A stretch of 21,572 bases of DNA. Origin: Candidatus Stahliibacteriota bacterium (GTDB lineage Bacteria; Hydrothermota; UBA3073). Location: assembly GCA_030627085.1 (NCBI GenBank), contig DAOUSS010000007.1:1-21572 (forward strand), read 5' to 3'. Positions 5,559 through 13,737 of this stretch are shown in pieces. The notes below the pieces were generated by a model. The model had not been told where the DNA came from. It saw only the letters and a program-made list of their open reading frames with translations, and did not search any database. The position numbers and the translations under genes are program-made. Each line of letters starts with the position of its first letter. Position 1 is the stretch's first letter.

Positions 5559-7616
5559 ATGTTAGATTTTGTTAAAAAAAGAGATGGATACATGGTGCCT
5601 TTTAATCCATTTCGCATACAGAATGCCATCTTGAAGGCAGCAAGCGCTACTGGCGAACAACTCGACGCAAAGGCGCTTACGGATAGGGTTGTAGAAATAC
5701 TTGAAAAGATGGAGCAGGTTCCCCATATAGAGGACATCCAAGATATAGTTGAGAAGGTTTTGATTGAGGATGGCAAGGCTGATACTGCCAAGGCATATAT
5801 ACTGTATAGACAGAGACATGCGGAGTTAAGAAAGACGGAAAAGCTCCTTATGGATGTCAGCGATACTGTCAACGGTTATCTTACAGAGGACGACTGGAGG
5901 ATGAAGGAAAATGCGAATGCGGACTATTCCCTTTCAGGACTTATGATGCACACGGCAGGTTCTATGATTGCAAGGTATACACTCGAGAACATATACATTT
6001 CGGAGATTGCAAAGGCACACACTGAAGGGGACTTTCATATACATGATCTTTCCATGGGCATTGCAGGATACTGTGCAGGATGGTCACTACGGCAACTGCT
6101 TTATGAAGGATTCAATGGTGTGCCGAGAAAGGTAGAGGCATCTCCCCCGAAGCACCTTGAGACCGCTCTAGGACAGATGGTGAATTTTCTGGGAACGCTT
6201 CAGAACGAGTGGGCTGGTGCTATGGCTTTCAACTCATTTGATACATTTCTTGCCCCACTCGTAAGAAAGGAAAGGTTATCGTATGAGGATGTTTATCAAG
6301 CTGTCCAGACATTTGTATTCTCTGTAAATGTTGCTTCAAGATGGGGCGGACAGACCCCGTTTGTAAATCTCACATTTGACTTTACAATTCCAGAGGATCT
6401 GAAGGATCAAAAGGTTACCATAGATGGGAAGTATTCATCAGGTTTCGGATACTACGGTGAGTTTCAGAAAGAGGCGGACATGATAAACAAGGCATTCCTT
6501 GAGATTATGCTTAAAGGAGATAATAAGGGGAGGATATTTACCTTTCCCATACCTACATACAATCTTACTCCTGACTTTAACTGGGATAGTGAGAACGCGC
6601 ATATCCTATTCAAAGCAACATCCAAGTACGGGCTTCCTTACTTTTCCAATTTTATTTCCTCGAATCTCAATCCATCCGATGTGCGGAGTATGTGCTGCAG
6701 ACTACGACTAGATCTGAGAGAACTCAGAAGAAATATTACAGGAGGGCTGTTCGGTTCAGGAGATTCAACCGGTTCTGTGGGTGTGGTGACCATAAATATG
6801 CCGAGGCTTGGTTACATGTCAAAGAGTGAGGACGAATTCCTTGAAAGACTGTCATCTCTTATGGAACTCGCAAGGGATTCACTTGAACTAAAGCGCAGAG
6901 TTGTTGAACAGAATATACGAAGAGGACTTTTGCCTTATACGAAGAGATACCTTGGCACACTTGCAAACCATTTCTCCACCATAGGGCTTGTTGGAATGAA
7001 CGAGGCCTGTCTGAATCTGTTTGGAGAGGATATAGGAAGCGAAAGAGGAACAGCCTTTGCAGAGAAGGTTCTCGATTTTATGCTTCTAAAACTATCGGAT
7101 TTTCAGGAGGAGACAGGGAATATATACAACCTTGAGGCAACACCAGCAGAAGGAACTGCCTATCGTCTCGCAAGGATAGACAAACAGAAATTTCCCGATA
7201 TAATCACGCAGGGAAAAGAGGCACCGTATTATACCAACTCTACAATGCTTCCCGTGGCCTATACAGACGATATATTCGAAGCGTTTATACTGCAAGAGGG
7301 TCTGCAGTCAAAATATACGGGTGGGACAGTCATACATGTATATCTCGGCGAAGAGATAGACGATGAGGACGCCTGCGCAACTCTTGTGAAAAGAATCGCG
7401 GAGAACTTCAGAGTCCCATACTTTTCTATGACACCCACATTCTCTATATGTGAGGAACATGGATACATAAGAGGAGAGCATTACACCTGTCCCATGTGTG
7501 GCAAGCAGACAGAAGTATATTCACGAGTAGTGGGCTACTATCGTCCTGTCCAAAACTGGAATAAAGGCAAGAAAGAAGAATATAAACAAAGAAAGGTGTA
7601 CGCCGTAGCACGATAG
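5559..7616 (+). CDS. nrdD: Anaerobic (class III) ribonucleoside-triphosphate reductase
   Basis: Reduces ribonucleoside triphosphates to deoxyribonucleotides without oxygen, using a glycyl radical. The 685-residue chain has an N-terminal ATP-cone (about residues 1-90, regulatory nucleotide binding), the ten-stranded barrel with RSMCCRLRLD carrying the active-site cysteines, and a C-terminal zinc-site region CEEHGYIRGEHYTCPMCG. The glycyl radical loop is RVVGYY, Gly about 659. The zinc site shows three Cys plus His instead of four Cys, as in some Thermotoga-type enzymes. The frame is open to 5355, but that part is repeat DNA; GGGGGG before ATG 5559 and the MLDFVKKRDG opening mark the start. The activase NrdG is not in the window. 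Confidence 0.95.
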   Translation: MLDFVKKRDGYMVPFNPFRIQNAILKAASATGEQLDAKALTDRVVEILEKMEQVPHIEDIQDIVEKVLIEDGKADTAKAYILYRQRHAELRKTEKLLMDVSDTVNGYLTEDDWRMKENANADYSLSGLMMHTAGSMIARYTLENIYISEIAKAHTEGDFHIHDLSMGIAGYCAGWSLRQLLYEGFNGVPRKVEASPPKHLETALGQMVNFLGTLQNEWAGAMAFNSFDTFLAPLVRKERLSYEDVYQAVQTFVFSVNVASRWGGQTPFVNLTFDFTIPEDLKDQKVTIDGKYSSGFGYYGEFQKEADMINKAFLEIMLKGDNKGRIFTFPIPTYNLTPDFNWDSENAHILFKATSKYGLPYFSNFISSNLNPSDVRSMCCRLRLDLRELRRNITGGLFGSGDSTGSVGVVTINMPRLGYMSKSEDEFLERLSSLMELARDSLELKRRVVEQNIRRGLLPYTKRYLGTLANHFSTIGLVGMNEACLNLFGEDIGSERGTAFAEKVLDFMLLKLSDFQEETGNIYNLEATPAEGTAYRLARIDKQKFPDIITQGKEAPYYTNSTMLPVAYTDDIFEAFILQEGLQSKYTGGTVIHVYLGEEIDDEDACATLVKRIAENFRVPYFSMTPTFSICEEHGYIRGEHYTCPMCGKQTEVYSRVVGYYRPVQNWNKGKKEEYKQRKVYAVAR

Positions 7617-7683
7617 GAGACAAAAATCTGAGTCATCAGCAGTCCTCAAGACGACCGTCTTCGGCGAGCTCAGACGAGCCGTT

Positions 7684-7699
7684 CCTGTCTGTTGACAGG
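7684..7699. repeat. Dispersed palindrome, CCTGTC-TGTT-GACAGG
   Basis: A perfect 6-bp hairpin between nrdD and the PilM-like gene. It contains TTGACA (7692-7697), with a weak CATATT 16 nt further on, so it may double as a weak promoter for the next gene. Confidence 0.55.
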
Positions 7700-7770
7700 T
7701 AGATTTGTATATACATATTCCGTTGTTGCTCCCTATTTTTAAAAGGGATTGCAGATAGAAGTTCTGTCTT

Positions 7771-8481
7771 ATGCTTACTTATGCAATAGACCCTGGACCA
7801 CCTATTGTTCTTGTCTGCCTTCAGGGATATATCCTGAAGGATTTTTTTGTGACAACCGAATTTGAGAAATTAAAAGACAGAATAGGCGAAGGAAGGGTTA
7901 TAACCTGTACAAAGGGAAGAATAGCGAGATTTACTGCCCCCAAAGACCTCTTAAATGAAGAATTGAAGTATTACATAGAGCTTTCAGACACAGACATAGC
8001 AAGATTTCACAAAATGGCATATTCTCAAGAAATGGTGGATGTTATCGCAACTGTACAGAACAACGAGGATGTTGTAAATACACTCTCTCTGCTTCAAAAG
8101 ATTGGAAGGAGCCCCGATTTTGTGGATATTGACCTTAACGCCCTTCATAAGATATTTCAATTCTCTTATCCTGGAAGAGAACGATACCTTCTCTGTGATA
8201 TAAAAGAAAATGTCCTCAACCTCGCCTATGATGGGTACTATGGTGCATATATACCAGTTAAAGTCTCTGTGCAGGATGAACTCAAGAAGAGAGTTGCATA
8301 TTTCAAGAATATCAAGGGGATTATGGTGACAGGGAAGATTGAGATGGTTGTCGGACTTGAAGAACAAACAGGAATATCCGTTGAGGTCATGCGTCCTTTA
8401 AGACGGATTTATCCACTCAATCCTGATGCAGTGCAAAAGAGTAATTATCTCTCAACTGCCTTAGGACTTGCAATAGGTTAG
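7771..8481 (+). CDS. Short PilM-like (actin-fold) protein, divergent
   Basis: 236 residues, no signal peptide or membrane span. The opening TYAIDPGPP resembles the phosphate-1 strand of actin-like ATPases. The second half has VDIDLNALHKIF, then LLCDIKENVLNLAYDG (a second nucleotide-binding-like strand), IMVTGKIEMVVGLEEQTGI and a closing NYLSTALGLAIG. That order matches PilM, the cytoplasmic ATPase of type IV pili and type II secretion that binds PilN, but the protein is about 100 residues shorter than usual and the glycine-rich SGGG loop is reduced to TGK. No pilN, pilO or pilQ follows. The start has a poor Shine-Dalgarno sequence. Either a reduced PilM-like partner encoded away from its operon or another actin-fold protein; identification is tentative. 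Confidence 0.6.
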   Translation: MLTYAIDPGPPIVLVCLQGYILKDFFVTTEFEKLKDRIGEGRVITCTKGRIARFTAPKDLLNEELKYYIELSDTDIARFHKMAYSQEMVDVIATVQNNEDVVNTLSLLQKIGRSPDFVDIDLNALHKIFQFSYPGRERYLLCDIKENVLNLAYDGYYGAYIPVKVSVQDELKKRVAYFKNIKGIMVTGKIEMVVGLEEQTGISVEVMRPLRRIYPLNPDAVQKSNYLSTALGLAIG

Positions 8482-8483
8482 GC

Positions 8484-8603
8484 ATTGGATATTGAGTTAT
8501 TGGGTTATTGGGTCATTGTGGGAGCGACTTCTTAGTCGCGATAACACTAAAATCTTAAATCTCTCGGTGTCCTTCTTTGTGCTCTTTGTGTCCTTTGTGG
8601 TGA
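8484..8603. repeat. Intergenic repeat cluster (tandem, hairpin and CACAAAG-type repeats)
   Basis: Three elements in a row. A short ATTGGGTTATTGGG tandem (8484-8517). A hairpin GTGGGAGCGACT-TCTT-AGTCGC (8518-8539), relative of 9693-9742. A minus-strand CACAAAGGACACAAAGAGCA-type repeat (8564-8603), related to 9605-9634 and 10763-10792. From 8604 to 8747 I see nothing further of note. Confidence 0.6.
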
Positions 8604-8747
8604 ATTGCCGACGTGCTTCTTAGACTTCGATGTGTTGAGCTACGAAGAGAAGGTGGTTCACGATACTCACGGAAAGCCACATACTCATAAGATGGCTTTT
8701 CTGACAGTGAAGCGTCCCCAACGATACAAATGACCAATGACTAAATT

Positions 8748-9581
8748 ATGAAAGTTCCCTCATGGATAAAAACCACTTATTCTCCCCAGGATAATGAGAT
8801 GAGAGCACTCCTGAGGAATCTCGGGCTTCATACAATATGTGAAGAGGCGAGATGCCCCAACATCGGTGAATGCTTTGGGAGAAGGACAGCCACACTCCTC
8901 ATACTCGGGTGTATATGTACCCGAAACTGCAGATTCTGTGCTGTAGAAAAGGGAAAGCCATTTCCACCTGATGAAGAGGAGCCAAAAAGGGTGAGGGAAA
9001 TTGTTGAGAAACTGGGTCTTCGCTATGTGGTGATAACCTCACCCTCACGAGATGACCTCTCAGATGGAGGTGCAACTCAGTTTGCTTCAACTATAAGGGC
9101 ATTAAGAGATATTGCAGATGTTGAGGTGCTTGTTCCAGATTTTGGAGGCAGCAGAGACGCCCTGAAAACGGTGATAGACGAGGGACCATATGTGCTAAAT
9201 CATAATATAGAGACCGTTTTCCACCTCTATTCCACTGTTCGACCTATGGCGAATTACAAAAGATCCCTTAAGCTGCTTGAATGGGCAAAGGAAATGGGCA
9301 CAACCACAAAATCGGGCTTTATGGTTGGACTTGGAGAGGGGATGGATGAGGTGATAGGGCTTATGAAGGACCTGCGAGATGTGGGAGTTGACATTGTTAC
9401 AGTAGGTCAATATATAAGACCACCTGGAGGGAAGGTAAAGGTAAATAGGTACCTTCCCCTTGAGGAATTTGACGATATTAAAATAATTGCAAAGGAACTT
9501 GGATTCAGGGGAGCAGCATCCGGCCCGCTTGTAAGGAGTTCATATAGAGCAAGAGAACTCGCCAGATCTTTGGGGCAGTAA
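8748..9581 (+). CDS. lipA: Lipoyl synthase
   Basis: Radical SAM enzyme that inserts two sulfurs into protein-bound octanoyl groups to make lipoyl cofactor. All ligands are visible in this 277-residue protein: the auxiliary-cluster motif CEEARCPNIGEC (C-x4-C-x5-C), the radical SAM motif CTRNCRFC (C-x3-C-x2-C), and the C-terminal RSSY, whose first Ser ligates the auxiliary cluster. Length and order match the family. The start ATG 8748 has no clear Shine-Dalgarno sequence but gives the normal N-terminus. No lipB, lplA or gcvH is adjacent; the gene is the last on the plus strand and faces the convergent guaA-type gene. Confidence 0.95.
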   Translation: MKVPSWIKTTYSPQDNEMRALLRNLGLHTICEEARCPNIGECFGRRTATLLILGCICTRNCRFCAVEKGKPFPPDEEEPKRVREIVEKLGLRYVVITSPSRDDLSDGGATQFASTIRALRDIADVEVLVPDFGGSRDALKTVIDEGPYVLNHNIETVFHLYSTVRPMANYKRSLKLLEWAKEMGTTTKSGFMVGLGEGMDEVIGLMKDLRDVGVDIVTVGQYIRPPGGKVKVNRYLPLEEFDDIKIIAKELGFRGAASGPLVRSSYRARELARSLGQ

Positions 9582-9604
9582 ACAATTTTACCTTAATTCC
9601 TTAG

Positions 9605-9634
9605 CCCACGAAGGGCACGAAAATCACAAAAATT
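9605..9634. repeat. CACGAAGGGCACGAAAA-type dispersed repeat
   Basis: Imperfect short-period repeat (CACGAAGGGCACGAAAATCAC) in the convergent lipA/guaA gap. It belongs to the same loose CACRAAGG family as 8564-8603 and 10763-10792. Confidence 0.5.
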
Positions 9635-9692
9635 TTTCTCTCTGGACGGCGTATGACACTAATAACTGATTGCTGATAACTGCCTACCGAAT

Positions 9693-9742
9693 GTGGGAGA
9701 GACTTCCAGTCTCGACAATAATCGGGGTTTGGAAACTCCCAC
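9693..9742. repeat. Nested palindrome, GTGGGAG family
   Basis: The outer arms GTGGGAG (9693-9699) and CTCCCAC (9736-9742) enclose GAGACT-TCC-AGTCTC (9699-9713). A single-hairpin relative is at 8518-8539. It lies between two converging genes but has no T-tract on either side. Confidence 0.6.
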
Positions 9743-9759
9743 TTTCGTGGTGACCTTCA

Positions 9760-10725
9760 TTAAACCGCCTCTATAGTTGAAGGAGGTTTTGGGGTTATAT
9801 TATAAGTAACACTCACAACACCTGCCACTTCTTTAGTTATTCTCTCCGCCAATCTATCTAAGATGTCGTAAGACAGTCTTGTTGGTGAACCAGTAACGGC
9901 GTCTTTACTATCCCAGCACCTCACTTCTATTTGCATACCATAATCTCTCTTGTCTTCTCTTAGCCCTGTAACTTTGTCAGAATGCAGAATTGCCAGATAT
10001 TGAAATGCACCTATACTGTGTAATTCTTCTTCAACAATTCTCGTAGCTTTTCTAACAATCGCTACTCTCTCGGGTGTAACTTCTCCTATAATTCTTGCTG
10101 CCAGGGCAGGACCCGGGAAAGGCAGTCTGTTATATATCTCTTCTGGAAGCCCCAATGCTTTTGCAACTTTTCTTATTGCTGATTTTCTAAGCTGGATTAA
10201 AGGTTCAATAACCTTGTACCCATATACCTCTTCTGGGTTGATCCCGAGTTGTTCAAGAATATTATGTTGTCTTTTCACCCCCGCAACAGTTTCTTCAACA
10301 TCCGTGTAATTTGTGCCCTGCAAAAGATACTTTGCACTACTCTCTCTTACCAGTTTGCCAAAGACATCCTTGTAAAATGCCTGAGTTATAGCCTCTCGTT
10401 TCTCCTCCGGATCAGTAACACCTTTTAATGCGTCAAAGAAAGTTTCTTCTGCATTAATAAGTCCAACTTTTACCCCTAAATTTTGAAACAGGGATACGAT
10501 GTATTCTGGTTCTTTTTCTCTCATTAAACCGTTGCTAACGAAATGTGTTTTGAGTCTATCACCCAAAGCCCTGTGAGCTAATATGGTAACAGTTGAAGAA
10601 TCAACACCACCAGATAGGGCGTTGATAGCCAAACCATTGCCGACAGTAGAAGAAATCTCTTTCACCTTATCTTCTATAAACTTCTCAGGTGATAATTCCT
10701 CTAACCTTATTTCCTTAATCCCCAT
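9760..10725 (-). CDS. GMP synthase ATP-pyrophosphatase subunit (stand-alone GuaA C-terminal part)
   Basis: Activates XMP with ATP so that ammonia can convert it to GMP. The 321-residue protein carries the P-loop-like LSGGVDSST near residue 35, LLQGTNYTDVEE, FPGPALAARIIGEV and the dimerisation-domain ending TYNITPKPPSTIEAV. The N-terminal glutaminase domain of ordinary bacterial GuaA is absent, as in the two-subunit archaeal enzyme. The start is ATG 10725, with AAAGGAGG 5 nt upstream; the frame extends to 10779 only through repeat DNA. No matching glutaminase subunit is visible: the C26 protein and the BPL_N lipoprotein belong to other branches. Several motifs differ from standard GuaA, so a related ATP-PPase function is possible. 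Confidence 0.83.
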   Translation of the reverse strand: MGIKEIRLEELSPEKFIEDKVKEISSTVGNGLAINALSGGVDSSTVTILAHRALGDRLKTHFVSNGLMREKEPEYIVSLFQNLGVKVGLINAEETFFDALKGVTDPEEKREAITQAFYKDVFGKLVRESSAKYLLQGTNYTDVEETVAGVKRQHNILEQLGINPEEVYGYKVIEPLIQLRKSAIRKVAKALGLPEEIYNRLPFPGPALAARIIGEVTPERVAIVRKATRIVEEELHSIGAFQYLAILHSDKVTGLREDKRDYGMQIEVRCWDSKDAVTGSPTRLSYDILDRLAERITKEVAGVVSVTYNITPKPPSTIEAV

Positions 10726-10762
10726 ATTTCCTCCTTTAGTTCTATCCAGTATTGTCAAAAAT

Positions 10763-10792
10763 TTAACCACAGAGAACACAGAGAATTATAGA
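10763..10792. repeat. AACCACAGAGAACACAGAG-type dispersed repeat
   Basis: A short-period purine-rich repeat upstream of the GMP synthase gene, in the same style as 8564-8603 and 9605-9634. A further trace of the family (CTCTGTGGTTTC) lies at about 10850-10861. Confidence 0.45.
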
Positions 10793-10904
10793 GTAATAAA
10801 GCCCTTCCCTTCCCCGTTAGATAGTAAACATCTAATGGGGTGAATGACCTCTGTGGTTTCTTTCATATCCTTTCATATTATTTTTGACAGTACCTTTTAT
10901 CCAG

Positions 10905-10930
10905 TTGTAGGCACAAATTCAATTTGTGCT
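10905..10930. repeat. GTAGGCAC family, half copy
   Basis: TTGTAGGCACAAATT-C-AATTTGTGC: one hairpin with perfect 9-bp arms (10911-10929) and the left outer arm, but no second hairpin. The stop codon of the esterase gene begins 2 nt after it. Confidence 0.65.
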
Positions 10931-10931
10931 A

Positions 10932-12173
10932 TTATTCGGCGTCTTCACCAAAAAGCCAGATTAGCCCCTCTCTTAAAGTATCTCTCCATAGTCCCCAGCT
11001 GTGTCCTTGAGGATACTTTCTTAATTCTACAGCTTTAACAGAGGGATTTTTCTTGAAATCATAATAAAACCACATATTCGGGCTAATCAAATCCAGCTCA
11101 TAGGTTCCCACAACCATAAATATCTTCACGGGATAAGATGCATTGGAGATGTTTTTACCATAAGTCTCTCCGAAATATTCATCATACGCACACATAAAGG
11201 CTCCCGAATGACTTAAAATATACCCAAATTTTTGTGGATATTTGTATACAATATATGTTATTATAGCCCCTCCATTTGAAGGACCTATAAGTGCTCTTCC
11301 TTCTGCATCATCTCTTGCTGAGTAATTCTCTTCAACCCAGGGAATAAGTTGGTTTACAAAAAAGTTTACATATACATCTTTTTTGGCCAAGATATAATCA
11401 TTTTCTCTATCTATGGGATCTACAAAAACTGCTAAAACTGGCTCTATTTCTCCCTTATCAATCATATAATCCAATGTATTTTTTGTTTTCCCGAATTTTA
11501 TATAATCACTTCCATCTTTAAAGTAAAGCACCCTGTATTTCTTAGTCTCGTCATAATTGGGGGGTAAATATATTTTCACCTGCCTCTCGGCTATTATCTT
11601 CTTACCCTCTTTAATGGCTTCACATTCTACCACCTTTTCTATAATTTCTCCGTGAGGTATATTTTCATAATAATTGACCTCTAAATGCTCTGGATAACCA
11701 GGCATTCTTAACTCTGAGTTTGCTCCAAAACCTCCCTCACAGGTTTTTGGATTTAAAGGGTCTAAAATACCTTCAGTGCCATCAACCAAAAACTTATAAT
11801 CGAGCCTTGCATCTTTTTCGTAATGTCTTTTCAAATAAAAAAGATCCGTGCCTTCTACTTTATTTAAAGATATTGGGAACGCTTGCCACCCTGTCATATC
11901 TCCCATTAGTTCCACTTTGTTCCCGTTTCCTTTATACACAAATACAGCCTCATACGCATTTACAACAGGAAATTCCAATTTCTCTTTTAAAATCTCAAAT
12001 TCCCTGTCAACAAAATCCTGTCTTTCTTCGACGGGTAAATTTTCTATCTTTTCGATAAACTCTGTGAATACGATAACATTATCTATTACCATTTCTTTCC
12101 CATATAAAAAATACCCTATTGATACCAAAACCCAGATAACAATATTTTTTAAAACCCCTATTTTGTGTCTCAT
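10932..12173 (-). CDS. Exported Fes/esterase-D-type hydrolase with N-terminal E-set (CBM48-like) domain
   Basis: 413 residues. Residues 8-24 are hydrophobic after MRHK (signal peptide or anchor), so the enzyme probably acts outside the inner membrane. Residues 75-145 form an immunoglobulin-like E-set module (VELMGDMTGW, DYKFLVDG, LDPLNP), as in enterochelin esterases and glycogen-acting enzymes. The alpha/beta hydrolase domain follows, with nucleophile Ser299 in IGPSNGG and His391 in YPQGHSW; Asp361 in GTYELD is a candidate acid. The substrate is unknown: an ester of a siderophore or of a carbohydrate is typical. ATG 12173 has a strong AAGGAGGAGG site 6 nt upstream, and the longer frame to 12275 overlaps the EEP gene, so I reject it. 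It begins 22 nt after the EEP stop. Confidence 0.85.
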   Translation of the reverse strand: MRHKIGVLKNIVIWVLVSIGYFLYGKEMVIDNVIVFTEFIEKIENLPVEERQDFVDREFEILKEKLEFPVVNAYEAVFVYKGNGNKVELMGDMTGWQAFPISLNKVEGTDLFYLKRHYEKDARLDYKFLVDGTEGILDPLNPKTCEGGFGANSELRMPGYPEHLEVNYYENIPHGEIIEKVVECEAIKEGKKIIAERQVKIYLPPNYDETKKYRVLYFKDGSDYIKFGKTKNTLDYMIDKGEIEPVLAVFVDPIDRENDYILAKKDVYVNFFVNQLIPWVEENYSARDDAEGRALIGPSNGGAIITYIVYKYPQKFGYILSHSGAFMCAYDEYFGETYGKNISNASYPVKIFMVVGTYELDLISPNMWFYYDFKKNPSVKAVELRKYPQGHSWGLWRDTLREGLIWLFGEDAE

Positions 12174-12195
12174 AAAGCACCTCCTCCTTATTGGC

Positions 12196-13158
12196 TCAGA
12201 CTTCCTCCAATACCAACGATATTGGAAAATGATCGCTGAAACCTTCCGTATCCAGTTCGCTGGATGGTCTTCCAAATCGTCTGGGGATTTTAGAAGTACC
12301 TCTCATCATTCCTGAAAATCTTTCAACCTTAACTGAATCCCGTTTGACTTTAATGGGGGCGTTGTCTCTAATAAATCCTCGTGAGACCAGAAATTGGTCA
12401 AGCATGCAGGGGAAATTATCAAAGTAGTGAGTGCCCAGTCCTCTCCCCATTAATGGCCACATTAGATTGTACAATCTCGGCGTTCTGGAATTCTTAACCT
12501 TCATTATGCTGTTTGTACTTAATGCATATTGAGTGACGGACCTGTTGTGAGGTTCATCATTAAAGTCACCCATAATGAGGATGGCCACATCTTTTCCCTT
12601 TTCCTCCTGTATTCGTTCGCACCAATAGCTCAATGTTTCGGCAGCAATGATTCGGTATGGCTCGCTAAAGAATACCCCGCCTCTCCTCGAAGGCCAATGA
12701 TTTCCGATCAGGATCAAATCCCTCCCAGAAGATTTGCATCTCAGATTTACTTGAAATAGATCGCGAGTCGCGGTTCTTTTAAGGATGATATGGAAAAACT
12801 GTCTCTCAAATTCAAACTTGTCACCGTCGTAAATAAAGGCTACATCGATACCCCGTTTATCAGAGGTATCGTGATGGGCGATATTATAATTTCGACCCAG
12901 TGGACTTAAGCTCTCCAGCAATTGGTGCAATACGGGCTCGTTCTCTACTTCACAAACACCTAAAATTTCGGGTCCTTCGCCGTCGTTCATCTTCATGATA
13001 ATTCTTGAGAGTTGTTGGATTTTCTTATCCAATATCTCTTGATCCCAACCGTGCAATTCCTTTTTAAGGTACCTTTTCAACCATTCTGGTCTCTGAGCCG
13101 AATTTTCCACATCAAACAGATTCTCAAGGTTCCACCAGACAATATAGTACTCATTCAT
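12196..13158 (-). CDS. Endonuclease/exonuclease/phosphatase (EEP) family hydrolase
   Basis: A 320-residue metal-dependent phosphodiesterase or nuclease of the DNase I/ExoIII fold. Visible motifs: WWNLENLFD (Asn10, Glu12), CEVEN with Glu70, GNHWPS (His154), GDFNDEP (Asp198, Asn200) and GFSDHFPI (Asp309, His310), the full metal and catalytic set in order. No signal peptide, so probably cytoplasmic. The start ATG 13158 follows AAAGGAGA. It lies 35 nt after the flavodoxin gene and 22 nt before the esterase gene. The EEP family is broad, so the substrate (DNA, RNA, lipid or sugar phosphate) cannot be read from sequence. Confidence 0.88.
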   Translation of the reverse strand: MNEYYIVWWNLENLFDVENSAQRPEWLKRYLKKELHGWDQEILDKKIQQLSRIIMKMNDGEGPEILGVCEVENEPVLHQLLESLSPLGRNYNIAHHDTSDKRGIDVAFIYDGDKFEFERQFFHIILKRTATRDLFQVNLRCKSSGRDLILIGNHWPSRRGGVFFSEPYRIIAAETLSYWCERIQEEKGKDVAILIMGDFNDEPHNRSVTQYALSTNSIMKVKNSRTPRLYNLMWPLMGRGLGTHYFDNFPCMLDQFLVSRGFIRDNAPIKVKRDSVKVERFSGMMRGTSKIPRRFGRPSSELDTEGFSDHFPISLVLEEV

Positions 13159-13193
13159 TTGTTTCTCCTTTTTAAAAAGCGAAATCCTGAATC

Positions 13194-13700
13194 TTATTTG
13201 TATTTGTGTTTCTCTTCGACAGATTGATTACTTTCAACCATCCTTTTCAAATATTTCGCAAAACTTCTTGCATTCTCCAGGTCTTCTTCGTCAGGCCTGC
13301 CTTTATTTACTCCGCCAAAGGGCTTTACCCAGAAAGGATATGTATCCCAACCCCTACAATTAAACTCTCCGATTATACGAAAACCCTTTTCCAATAATTT
13401 TCTCTTCAATGGCTTGTCAAACTCGTGGAAAAAATGCACCTTTTTCATCCCACTAGTCGAAAAAATAAATGCCTTCTTGCCTTTTTGATTGTTCAATTTG
13501 TTAATAAGCTCAAACAGACTTTTATGATGTTTGCCATGATAAATCCCTGAGCCAAGGCCAATTAAGTCATATTTTGAAAGGGTAGCTACATCTACCTCAT
13601 CTGGTTTTACTAATTCTGCATCAAGAATCTCGGCCATTACTTTGGCAATTTTTTCAGTATTGCCGTGATGCGTTGAATTGTAAATTATTAATATTTTCAT
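13194..13700 (-). CDS. Flavodoxin-like protein
   Basis: A 168-residue FMN-binding electron carrier. The phosphate loop is NSTHHGNTEKIA (residues 8-19), the classic S/T-x-T/H-x-G-N-T form, followed by YDLIGLGSGIYHG and FIFSTSGM, which line the flavin. The C-terminal part GRPDEEDLENARSFAKYL is common in flavodoxin family proteins of anaerobes. I start at ATG 13700, with GAGAGG 5 nt upstream; ATG 13718 would add six residues. It sits between the asparaginase-like and EEP genes with gaps of 37 and 35 nt. The partner reductase is not apparent. Confidence 0.88.
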   Translation of the reverse strand: MKILIIYNSTHHGNTEKIAKVMAEILDAELVKPDEVDVATLSKYDLIGLGSGIYHGKHHKSLFELINKLNNQKGKKAFIFSTSGMKKVHFFHEFDKPLKRKLLEKGFRIIGEFNCRGWDTYPFWVKPFGGVNKGRPDEEDLENARSFAKYLKRMVESNQSVEEKHKYK

Positions 13701-13737
13701 TTTTACCTCTCTTTTCATATCTCAAGAGGTCGGCGAG

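Noticed and set aside
10753..10758. TTGACA upstream of the GMP synthase gene as a promoter
   Set aside because: At the right spacing there is only the Shine-Dalgarno region, no -10 box.
12174..12275. N-terminal extension of the esterase
   Set aside because: It would overlap the EEP gene, while ATG 12173 has a strong Shine-Dalgarno sequence and begins a signal peptide.
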